From: Glaesserella parasuis
GTDB taxonomy: Bacteria; Pseudomonadota; Gammaproteobacteria; Enterobacterales; Pasteurellaceae
Length of the DNA stretch: 20,330 nt
Reading direction: 5' to 3'
Assembly (NCBI RefSeq): GCF_002015085.1
Contig: NZ_MUXW01000022.1
Span: 1 to 20,330 of the forward strand
Shown here: one piece after another, positions 1-6,652 of the stretch
Layout: each line of letters opens with the position of its first letter
Numbering within the stretch: the stretch's first letter is position 1
Position numbers and translations under genes: made by a program
Notes under the pieces: generated by a model
What the model saw: only the letters and a program-made list of their open reading frames with translations
Told to the model about the DNA's origin: nothing
Database searches by the model: none

Positions 1-3000
1 GCCATTACTAATTGAAGTAATATCGCTTAAATCTCCAGACACGCTCACCTTGTAAATATTCTGATCATTTGCACCCATTTGTGAAGTCACTTTCACATTT
101 TTACCCGCTTCAACCTCAGTTCTTGCCGATTTCAACTGTTTAACATTAACAGCGTCCGTATCTGCTACCCCTTTAGCCACATTACCCAGCACCATAGGAG
201 CTTGATTCGCCAAATTCACTTTTTTTACCACTAATGGCTTAAGCGTAACACTACCATCTGGATTTTGTGTTTTAGTTGAGAATTTACCTCTAGCATTGAC
301 CACTGGAATTAACTTAATCGAACCATCTGCGGCAGGTTCTTCCAAATAGAAATTACCGCCCATATTGATAATCGATTTACCGTCTTCCGTAGCATACTCC
401 ATCGTCAAACCGCTGACACTCTGTGGTCCTGTTGCACCCGCTATTCCTTGCGGTCCTTGTGGATCCACTGGACCTTGCGGACCAGTCTGACCCGTTAAAC
501 CTTGCTTTCCTTTAGGACCTGCTGGGCCTGTATCGCCTTTCGGACTTGTTCGACCCGCAGGACCTGTCGGACCTGCTGGACCAGCTTCACCTCTTGGTCC
601 CTGATCACCTTGTTCACCTTTATCACCCTTAGGTCCTGTTGCACCCGCTATTCCTTGCGCTCCTTGTGGATCCACTGGACCTTCCGGACCAGCAGTCTGA
701 CCCGTTAAACCTTGCTCTCTTTTAGGACCTGCTGGGCCTGTATCGCCTTTCGGACTTGTTGGACCCGCAGGACCTGTCGGGCCTGCTGGACCAGCTTCAC
801 CTCTTGGTCCCTGATCACCCTGTTCACCTTTATCACCCTTAGGTCCTGTTGCACCCGCTATTCCTTGCGCTCCTTGTGGACCCACTGGACCTTGCGGACC
901 AACTGGACCCGCAGGACCTGTCTCTCCTCTTAGACCAGTATCCCCTTTCGGACCGCGCTCACCTGTTGCACCAGCAGGGCCCTGAGGACCTGCTGGACCT
1001 GCTGCACCTTGTAGTCCTGTTTCTCCTCGCTCACCCTGTTCACTTTTGTCACCCTTAGCACCTGCTGGACCTGTTGGACCCGCAGGACCTGTTGCACCCG
1101 CAGGACCTGCTGGACCCGCAGGACCTATTGCACCAGCAGGACCCGCAGGACCCATCGGACCTTGCAGACCAGTATCCCCTTTCGGACCTGGTTCACCTTT
1201 AGGACCCTTAGGTCCTGCTGGACCTGTTGGACCCGCAGGACCAACTGGACCTTGCTCACCTGCAGGACCTTGTTGACCCCGAGGACCTGCTGGGCCCGTA
1301 GGACCTGCTGGACCTACTGGACCCGGAGGACCCATCGGACCTTGCGGACCCGTATCACCTTTATCACCTGCTGGACCCGCAGGACCTGTTGCACCCGCAG
1401 GACCTATTGCACCAGCAGGACCCGCAGGACCCATCGGACCTTGCGGACCAACTGGACCCGTATCACCTTTATCACCCTTAGCACCTGCTGGACCTGTTTG
1501 TCCTGTTGGACCCTCAGGACCGCGCTCTCCCGCAGGACCAACTGGACCCGCTTTCCCTTGCGGTCCTTGTGGACCCATTGGACCTGGTGCTCCTGTTTCT
1601 CCTCGCTCACCCCGAGGACCTGCTGGACCAACTGCACCCGCAGGACCTACTGGTCCTTGTTCTCCTCGTTCACCTCTAGGACCCGCAGGACCGCGCTCAC
1701 CTGGTGCACCATCTCTACCCTTGGCAATAGTATCCGACGAACCATCAGTATAAGTAATTTGCAAATCGCCATTACCTAAGGTTTCCGTTTTTTGAATTAA
1801 CTTACCAATTATTGTAGAAATCGTAATATTTCCGCCCATTTGTTCTAATTTAATATTATTTCCGGCGGTAAAGGTTACAGTCCCACCCATTTTGATAAGA
1901 TGTGGTGTTGCAAGAGGAGTAGCTTCACCTGCGCCTTTTGCAATCTCCAGTTTCCAGCCTGCATTATTTACAGCAGTGACTACATCACCAACAGTTGCAA
2001 GTCCTGCCGTCCCTACTGACAATCTGCCATCATTTGTAGAGCCAAACATACCTGAATTATCAACTGTAAAAGACGTGAATTTGTTATCAACATAACTTGT
2101 GCTAGCGGCTTCATCAATTTTTTGTTTAATATCCTTGGTTAATTTAACCGTAATCGTATCGTTGCTAGCTTCGGAAGTAAGACCATTATCGCCTGTTACT
2201 TTGAGCGTACCTCCCCATAAACCAACTTTTGGTGTACCTGTTTTAGTATTACCATCAATCTTCATGGTCAAGGATTGAAGCTGCGCCACGTTTACTGCAT
2301 CAGTTAATTTTGTACCTGCCGCAACGTTGGTGATTTGGCGTTTGATTTTCTCATTACCCACAGAAACTGCACCGATAGTAATGCTATTATTAACACTTTG
2401 TGTTGATTTAAAACCATTGCTAACACTACTTGCTTCTGTTGTTACAGAATAGGATTGTCTCGCTCCATCTACACCCCCAGCCGTGTCTGCTGTCGAACCA
2501 TAACCTAACGCCACGCCACCATCAACAAGAACAATTGAATTGTTACCAAGTGCGGTTGCTCTATTGTGTTGGCCGGTATTTGCCTGTTGACCCACAGCGA
2601 CAGAACCTGTGCCATGTGCAGTAGCTAGATAGCCTAAAGATGCCGAACGACTGCCCGCTACAGAACTGCTACCGACAGCCACACCATATTCGCCATTTGA
2701 AGTACTTCTCGTACCGATTGCTACACCTTCTGTATGGGTTGCTTTTGAGACTGGACCTAAGGAGATAGATTCTGATGCTGCTGCACTTGCACTATGACCG
2801 ATTGATATGGAACTATACCCACTCGCGTTGGTACTTTTCCCGATAGCAACAGATTGTATCAAATTTGCTACAGCACCTGAACCTATTGCAATTGCTTCAC
2901 TCTGTGTCGCTTTGGCTCCTGCGCCTAAGGCGATAGATTTGAGTGGTATTGCTTTTGCATCATAACCTATCGCAATAGCAGTCCTACCACTAGCGTCTGA

Positions 3001-3333
3001 GAACTTACCAATAGTAATAGCACCAGGCCCAACCTGACTACCTTCACCAATACCAATAGAACCTTCGTCTATTTTTTCTCCAGACCCTTGACGAGAACCA
3101 TCTACAATAATTTGTGCTGAACCTACTGGACTAAAAAATATACCTAGTAATACTAGACTTAAAAAACTTAATTTAAATTTATCTTGCTGTTTATCTAAAA
3201 AATAATGTGAGGTGCATAGTTGAGCTCTTTTATCCGTGTAAGTGGATGTTTTGGTATGAGATTTTACTAATTCAGATACAACAACCCAAGCCTGTTGAGC
3301 ATGACTCCAAATAACTCTAAATATTTTATTCAT
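1..3333 (-). CDS. Trimeric autotransporter adhesin with long collagen-like stalk (5' part, C-terminus outside window)
   Basis: The frame is open from ATG at 3333 to the left edge, 1,111 codons with no stop or frameshift. Residues 1-73 form an extended type V signal peptide: MNKIFRVIWSHAQQAWVVVS matches the ESPR pattern, followed by a hydrophobic core and likely cleavage after GSA73. About residues 85-320 are YadA-like head repeats with recurring AIAIG/SIALG/VAVG motifs. A neck follows near 333-355 (ITNVAAGTKLTDAVNVAQLQ). Residues 539-971 are Gly-X-Y collagen repeats rich in GPAGP, GPVGP and KGD/KGE triplets. A second neck (DTDAVNVKQL) lies near 1050. The C-terminal beta-barrel anchor is not in the window. 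Known family members are outer-membrane homotrimers that bind host surfaces or form biofilm. A collagen block suits a trimer, since collagen is also a three-chain helix. The ligand cannot be read from the sequence. The start is supported by the ESPR and a GGAAAG upstream. Confidence 0.93.
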   Translation of the reverse strand, partial: MNKIFRVIWSHAQQAWVVVSELVKSHTKTSTYTDKRAQLCTSHYFLDKQQDKFKLSFLSLVLLGIFFSPVGSAQIIVDGSRQGSGEKIDEGSIGIGEGSQVGPGAITIGKFSDASGRTAIAIGYDAKAIPLKSIALGAGAKATQSEAIAIGSGAVANLIQSVAIGKSTNASGYSSISIGHSASAAASESISLGPVSKATHTEGVAIGTRSTSNGEYGVAVGSSSVAGSRSASLGYLATAHGTGSVAVGQQANTGQHNRATALGNNSIVLVDGGVALGYGSTADTAGGVDGARQSYSVTTEASSVSNGFKSTQSVNNSITIGAVSVGNEKIKRQITNVAAGTKLTDAVNVAQLQSLTMKIDGNTKTGTPKVGLWGGTLKVTGDNGLTSEASNDTITVKLTKDIKQKIDEAASTSYVDNKFTSFTVDNSGMFGSTNDGRLSVGTAGLATVGDVVTAVNNAGWKLEIAKGAGEATPLATPHLIKMGGTVTFTAGNNIKLEQMGGNITISTIIGKLIQKTETLGNGDLQITYTDGSSDTIAKGRDGAPGERGPAGPRGERGEQGPVGPAGAVGPAGPRGERGETGAPGPMGPQGPQGKAGPVGPAGERGPEGPTGQTGPAGAKGDKGDTGPVGPQGPMGPAGPAGAIGPAGATGPAGPAGDKGDTGPQGPMGPPGPVGPAGPTGPAGPRGQQGPAGEQGPVGPAGPTGPAGPKGPKGEPGPKGDTGLQGPMGPAGPAGAIGPAGPAGPAGATGPAGPTGPAGAKGDKSEQGERGETGLQGAAGPAGPQGPAGATGERGPKGDTGLRGETGPAGPVGPQGPVGPQGAQGIAGATGPKGDKGEQGDQGPRGEAGPAGPTGPAGPTSPKGDTGPAGPKREQGLTGQTAGPEGPVDPQGAQGIAGATGPKGDKGEQGDQGPRGEAGPAGPTGPAGRTSPKGDTGPAGPKGKQGLTGQTGPQGPVDPQGPQGIAGATGPQSVSGLTMEYATEDGKSIINMGGNFYLEEPAADGSIKLIPVVNARGKFSTKTQNPDGSVTLKPLVVKKVNLANQAPMVLGNVAKGVADTDAVNVKQLKSARTEVEAGKNVKVTSQMGANDQNIYKVSVSGDLSDITSISNG
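425..861 (-). repeat. Tandem duplication of 207/210 bp inside the collagen block
   Basis: The segment beginning GGTCCTGTTGCACCCGCTAT at 425 recurs at 632 and begins again at 842. The spacings are 207 and 210 bp, that is 69 and 70 codons. The two full copies are nearly identical. The 3-bp difference is an extra GCT codon near 692-694 (plus-strand agc), which breaks the Gly-X-Y register (QTAGPEG). Everything stays in frame, so the duplication changes stalk length without truncating the protein. Confidence 0.88.
425..1719 (-). repeat. Collagen-type Gly-X-Y coding repeat block
   Basis: A 9-bp periodicity encodes about 144 Gly-X-Y triplets (residues 539-971 of the adhesin). Proline is frequent at X, and the Y position is often Ala, Val, Met, Thr or Gln. 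Charged triplets such as GER, GDK and KGE are interspersed. The DNA is GC-rich compared with its flanks: the line 1081-1140 has 40 G+C of 60. Longer near-duplicates occur around 1060-1160 and 1366-1445. The repeat structure makes length change by recombination or slippage likely. Confidence 0.95.
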
Positions 3334-3356
3334 AATAACTTTCCATAATAACTTTC
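3331..3356 (-). repeat. Perfect 13-bp tandem repeat covering the adhesin start codon
   Basis: CATAATAACTTTC occurs at 3331-3343 and again immediately at 3344-3356. On the coding strand this is GAAAGTTATTATG twice. Each copy carries a purine-rich ribosome-binding-like GAAAG and an ATG. The inner ATG (3333) opens the adhesin. The outer ATG (3346) opens a six-codon reading frame, MESYYE, whose TAA (3328-3326) lies just past the adhesin start. Confidence 0.85.
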
Positions 3357-3394
3357 TCTAACGCTTTTCCTAATAAAGCATCATAAACTTTTAT

Positions 3395-3634
3395 TTACAT
3401 TTTCAGGGTGTACAGATGCCCCCACTCCATTGTAAAAAAAAAACAACATTTACATAAAATAAAGAATAAAATAGATGCCGGTTCAATATTGGAGGTTGTT
3501 TCAAAAAGTGCCGCACCGCTTCCAGAGATTACGGCATCTTGTGGTGCAACAAAAGAGGCTTGTTGATGATCATCAATGACCAGCTCAGGCGCTTGAGGCG
3601 TTTCTTCAGAAGAAATGGACGGTTCTATTGTATT
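3395..3634 (-). pseudogene. Unidentified coding-like remnant
   Basis: The frame is open from just after a TAA (3635-3637) to a TAA at 3395-3397, 79 codons, with no ATG near its beginning. The first part reads like real protein (ISSEETPQAPELVIDDHQQ and then ASFVAPQDAVISGSGAALFE): acidic and proline-containing, unlike random AT-rich translation. After about residue 52 it degrades into low-complexity codons through the A10 tract. I do not recognise the parent protein. It is most simply an internal fragment left by a deletion or rearrangement between the adhesin and glyA. It could instead be chance. Confidence 0.3.
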
Positions 3635-3864
3635 TTAAGGGGGGTAGTCAAGCGGAACGATGTGTAGGAGGGTAATAAAGTGGGTTTTAAGGCGAATTTT
3701 AATGGTGTGTAGGTAAGCCTTCATAGAGCTAATGATAGGTTTTACAATTTTAATGTTTAGAAAAGAGATAAATCATAGTATATAAGTCTTAGTTTTAGTT
3801 TGCTTCTTGATATTTTTATTACAATCATCAGAAAAAACTACTATCTAAAGTCAAAAAAACTGCG

Positions 3865-3870
3865 TAGAAT
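3865..3870 (+). promoter_or_regulatory. Candidate -10 box of the glyA promoter
   Basis: TAGAAT matches the sigma-70 -10 consensus at 5 of 6 positions and lies 45 bp before the glyA start. The hexamer 17 bp upstream (TATCTA, 3842-3847) is a weak -35. The assignment rests mostly on the -10 and on the adjacent PurR-like box. Confidence 0.35.
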
Positions 3871-3885
3871 ATGGATAGATCAATT

Positions 3886-3901
3886 ACGCAAACGATTACT
3901 T
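3886..3901 (+). promoter_or_regulatory. PurR-box-like operator upstream of glyA
   Basis: ACGCAAACGATTACTT matches the palindromic consensus ACGCAAACGTTTGCGT at 13 of 16 positions, including the CAAACG core. It lies just downstream of the candidate -10, where a bound repressor would block transcription. In E. coli, glyA belongs to the PurR regulon because serine-to-glycine conversion supplies one-carbon units for purines. Conservation of that control is an inference here. Confidence 0.6.
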
Positions 3902-3914
3902 ATAGGAGAAACCA

Positions 3915-5177
3915 ATGTTAAGACGTGATATGAATATCGCAGATTATGATCCAGAATTATGGCAAGCTATTCAAGGCGAAAATCGTCGTCAAGAAGAGCA
4001 TATTGAACTTATTGCTTCTGAAAACTATGCAAGTCCTCGTGTGATGGAAGCTCAGGGTTCACAATTTACCAACAAATACGCAGAAGGTTATCCTGGTAAA
4101 CGTTATTATGGCGGCTGTGAATATGCAGATATTGTAGAGCAGTTAGCGATTGAACGTGCAAAAGAGTTATTCAATGCAGATTATGTGAACGTACAGCCGC
4201 ACTCTGGTTCTCAAGCAAATGCAGCTGTGTATATGGCTCTATTAAATCCAGGTGATACTATTTTAGGGATGAGTTTGGCTCACGGTGGTCACTTAACTCA
4301 TGGCGCATCTGTTAGTTTCTCTGGAAAAATCTATCATGCCGAACAATACGGCATTACATCAGAAGGCGTTATTGATTATGATGCTCTTCGTAAGCAAGCT
4401 CACGAAGTTAAGCCTAAAATGATTGTTGGCGGTTTCTCTGCCTATTCACAAGTAGTTGATTGGGCAAAAATGCGTGAAATTGCTGATGAAGTAGGGGCTT
4501 ATTTATTTGTCGATATGGCTCATGTTGCAGGATTAATTGCTGCAGGCGTTTATCCAAGCCCATTACCTCATGCTCATATTGTAACAACAACTACACATAA
4601 AACTTTAGGTGGCCCTCGTGGTGGTTTAATTCTTTCAAGTGCAAAAGATGAAGAGTTATACCAAAAACTACAAAGTGCGGTTTTCCCTGCTAGTCAAGGT
4701 GGTCCATTAGTTCATGTAATAGCTGCCAAAGCGGTTTGCTTTAAAGAAGCGTTAGAATCTGAATATAAAGTTTATCAACAACAAGTGGTGAAAAATGCAA
4801 AAGCCATGGTGGAAGTATTTAAACAACGTGGCTATAACGTTGTTTCAAATGGTACAGAAAACCACTTATTCCTTGTTGATTTAGTGAGCCACGGTTTAAC
4901 GGGTAAAGCGGCAGATACGGCTTTAGGTAAAGCAAATATTACTGTTAATAAAAATGCAGTACCGAACGATCCACAAAAACCATTCATTACTTCTGGTATT
5001 CGTGTTGGTACTCCATCTGTAACTCGTCGTGGTTTTAAAGAGGCTGAAGTACGGGAACTTGCAGGTTGGATGTGCGATGTATTAGATAACATCGGTAAGG
5101 ATAACGAAGCTGCGGTAATTGAAGCGACTAAAGTGAAAGTTTTGGATATTTGTAAACGTCTACCTGTTTATCCATAA
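3915..5177 (+). CDS. glyA: Serine hydroxymethyltransferase
   Basis: Cytosolic PLP enzyme that interconverts serine and glycine with transfer of a one-carbon unit to tetrahydrofolate, the main source of C1 units. It has 420 residues, close to the 417 of E. coli GlyA, and starts MLRRDMNIADYD, colinear with that protein. Visible landmarks are ELIASENYAS near 31-40, YAEGYPGKRYYGG near 55-67, the cofactor-side VDMAHVAGLIAAG near 199-211, and TTTTHKTLGGPRGG with the PLP Schiff-base lysine at K229. ATAGGAGAAACC precedes the ATG and gives a good ribosome binding site. A PurR-like box lies upstream. A Haemophilus-type uptake core sits inside the gene at 4673. It is a single-gene unit, with a hairpin-forming 92-bp gap before xseA. 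Confidence 0.98.
   Translation: MLRRDMNIADYDPELWQAIQGENRRQEEHIELIASENYASPRVMEAQGSQFTNKYAEGYPGKRYYGGCEYADIVEQLAIERAKELFNADYVNVQPHSGSQANAAVYMALLNPGDTILGMSLAHGGHLTHGASVSFSGKIYHAEQYGITSEGVIDYDALRKQAHEVKPKMIVGGFSAYSQVVDWAKMREIADEVGAYLFVDMAHVAGLIAAGVYPSPLPHAHIVTTTTHKTLGGPRGGLILSSAKDEELYQKLQSAVFPASQGGPLVHVIAAKAVCFKEALESEYKVYQQQVVKNAKAMVEVFKQRGYNVVSNGTENHLFLVDLVSHGLTGKAADTALGKANITVNKNAVPNDPQKPFITSGIRVGTPSVTRRGFKEAEVRELAGWMCDVLDNIGKDNEAAVIEATKVKVLDICKRLPVYP
4673..4681 (+). other. Haemophilus-type DNA uptake signal core
   Basis: AAGTGCGGT followed by TTT matches the nine-base core used by the H. influenzae branch of Pasteurellaceae. It is inside glyA. It is the only exact plus-strand copy I found, so it may be coincidental. 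Confidence 0.4.
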
Positions 5178-5198
5178 AATTAACAAAGAGATTTGTTG

Positions 5199-5267
5199 TG
5201 TTATCCTCTTGTCATTATTTGTTTTAGTTACAATATTGACAAGGGGATAATTTATTTGAGGATAACA
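5199..5267 (+). promoter_or_regulatory. xseA leader with two mutually exclusive hairpins
   Basis: Arm A (TTATCCTCTTGTCA, 5201-5214) can pair with arm B (TGACAAGGGGATAA, 5237-5250) in a 14-bp stem with one G-U pair. Arm A extended two bases upstream (TGTTATCCTC, 5199-5208) is also perfectly complementary over 10 bp to arm C (GAGGATAACA, 5258-5267). Arm C contains the GAGG ribosome binding site of the TTG start of xseA. A:B leaves the site free, and A:C hides it. The A:B hairpin followed by TTTATTT could alternatively act as a weak glyA terminator. Confidence 0.45.
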
Positions 5268-5269
5268 TA

Positions 5270-6619
5270 TTGAATCCTTTAAATTTTATTATGAAAAACC
5301 ATATCCTAACCATCAGTCAGCTCAATTACTCCGTTAAACAGATGCTTGAAGTCGAATTTGGCAGTGTTTGGCTTATCGGCGAGATTTCAAACTTTTCGCA
5401 ACCTGTTTCTGGGCATTGGTATTTAACCCTGAAAGACGAACAAGCGCAGGTGCGTTGTGCAATGTTTCGTATGAAAAATATGCGAGTGAATTTCCGTCCG
5501 CAAAATGGAATGCAAGTATTGGTGAGAGCGAATGTTAGCCTGTATGAGCCACGAGGTGATTATCAAGTTATTATTGAAACAATGCAACCTGCTGGCGATG
5601 GCTTGTTACAACAGCAATTTGAACAGCTTAAAATGAAATTGGCTGGGTTAGGGTTATTTGCTCAAGAACATAAAAAGCCTATTCCTACGTTCGTTAAACG
5701 TGTTGGCATTGTAACTTCATCAAGTGGTGCGGCGTTGCAAGATATTTTGCATATTTTACAACGTCGCGACCCAACTCTTGAAATTGTGATTTATCCGACC
5801 TTAGTGCAAGGCAAAGAAGCGACAGCTGATATTGTGCAGATGATCGAGCTGGCGAACCGCCGTCAGGAATGTGATGTGCTGATTGTTGGGCGTGGCGGTG
5901 GCTCACTGGAAGATTTATGGTGCTTTAATGAAGAAGCGGTCGCTTGGGCGATTTATCACTCTCAGATCCCGATTATCAGTGCCGTTGGACACGAAACCGA
6001 TGTAACTATTGCAGATTTTGTGGCAGATTTGCGTGCGCCAACGCCGTCGGCTGCGGCAGAGTTGGTCAGCCGTGATCAACAAGAGTTGTTACGACAGTTA
6101 CAACATCACGCTGATAAAGTGAATTTAGCTTTTGATCGCTTATGGAGTGAAAAATTAGCCCGATTTGACCGCTTGCAACTTCGTTTGCAGGCTCAACACC
6201 CACAGCGTCAATTACAGCAACGTGTCCAACAGCTTTTGCACTTAGAAAAACAGCTGAAACAGCAGATGGAACAGCTATTGTTGCGTAAACAACAGCGTTG
6301 GAAAAATACGCTACAACGAATGGAACGAAATCCGCTTCCTTACCGTATTTCAGCCCAAACACAACATTTGCACAAGCTAGAGCAACGTTTAAGCTATGCC
6401 ATTGAGAAGAATATCAGCCAACGTCGCCAGCAATTTCAAACCCTTTGCACGCAGTTAGACGGCTTAAGCCCGCTTGCTATTTTAGCAAGAGGCTACTCCG
6501 TAACACAAAACCAACAAGGCAAAGCACTGCTATCCACTCAGGATATTTCAATCGGTGAAACGATAGTCACTCGTTTAGCACAGGGAAATGTGGTAAGTCA
6601 GGTGGTGGGTATTCTCTAG
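5270..6619 (+). CDS. xseA: Exodeoxyribonuclease VII large subunit
   Basis: Large subunit of exonuclease VII, which degrades single-stranded DNA from both ends together with XseB. It has 449 residues. Residues 10-105 form the N-terminal OB-fold DNA-binding domain (GEISNFSQPVSGHWYLTLKD). The catalytic domain follows, with GIVTSSSGAALQDILH, VLIVGRGGGSLEDLW and AVGHETDVTIADFVADLRAP. A long Gln/Leu/Arg-rich coiled coil leads to the C-terminal SPLAILARGYS motif. The TTG at 5270 is preceded by GAGG with eight bases between. An ATG at 5291 would also fit the family N-terminus but has no visible ribosome binding site. The use of TTG plus the paired leader suggests limited translation. xseB is not in the window. 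The gene is convergent with parC. Confidence 0.95.
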   Translation: MNPLNFIMKNHILTISQLNYSVKQMLEVEFGSVWLIGEISNFSQPVSGHWYLTLKDEQAQVRCAMFRMKNMRVNFRPQNGMQVLVRANVSLYEPRGDYQVIIETMQPAGDGLLQQQFEQLKMKLAGLGLFAQEHKKPIPTFVKRVGIVTSSSGAALQDILHILQRRDPTLEIVIYPTLVQGKEATADIVQMIELANRRQECDVLIVGRGGGSLEDLWCFNEEAVAWAIYHSQIPIISAVGHETDVTIADFVADLRAPTPSAAAELVSRDQQELLRQLQHHADKVNLAFDRLWSEKLARFDRLQLRLQAQHPQRQLQQRVQQLLHLEKQLKQQMEQLLLRKQQRWKNTLQRMERNPLPYRISAQTQHLHKLEQRLSYAIEKNISQRRQQFQTLCTQLDGLSPLAILARGYSVTQNQQGKALLSTQDISIGETIVTRLAQGNVVSQVVGIL

Positions 6620-6629
6620 AATGTATTAA

Positions 6630-6646
6630 GGGGAATACCATTCCCC
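6630..6646. terminator. Short hairpin between convergent xseA and parC
   Basis: GGGGAAT, loop ACC, ATTCCCC: a perfect 7-bp stem in the 33-bp gap between the two stop codons. On the minus strand it is followed by TTAATAC. There is no long U tract on either side. It could serve both genes. Confidence 0.4.
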
Positions 6647-6652
6647 CCAATC

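Larger units (their letters stand above)
3334..3914. other. Divergent intergenic region between adhesin and glyA (581 bp)
   Basis: No intact gene is seen here. Contents are the 13-bp tandem repeat at the adhesin start, an A10 tract at 3434-3443, a coding-like remnant on the minus strand (3395-3634), and the glyA promoter region with a PurR-like box (3886-3901). Between about 3640 and 3840 I see only AT-rich sequence with no convincing site. I found no strong sigma-70 promoter for the adhesin. A TATGAT occurs on the minus strand near 3383-3388, without a good -35. Confidence 0.6.

Noticed and set aside
425..1719. Possible CRISPR-like or minisatellite array
   Set aside because: The period is 9 bp with no repeat/spacer alternation, and the frame encodes collagen triplets throughout.
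502..1779. Several plus-strand open frames rich in Arg/Thr/Trp/Cys or Gly-Pro, and a 77-codon minus-strand frame at 1404-1637
   Set aside because: All are shadows of the 9-bp collagen repeat. The minus-strand Gly-X-Y frame is continuous with the ESPR start and with non-repetitive adhesin domains on both sides; the others are not.
3680..3690. Possible third copy of the palindromic repeat (GTGGGTTTTAA)
   Set aside because: Only one degenerate half is present, with no second arm.
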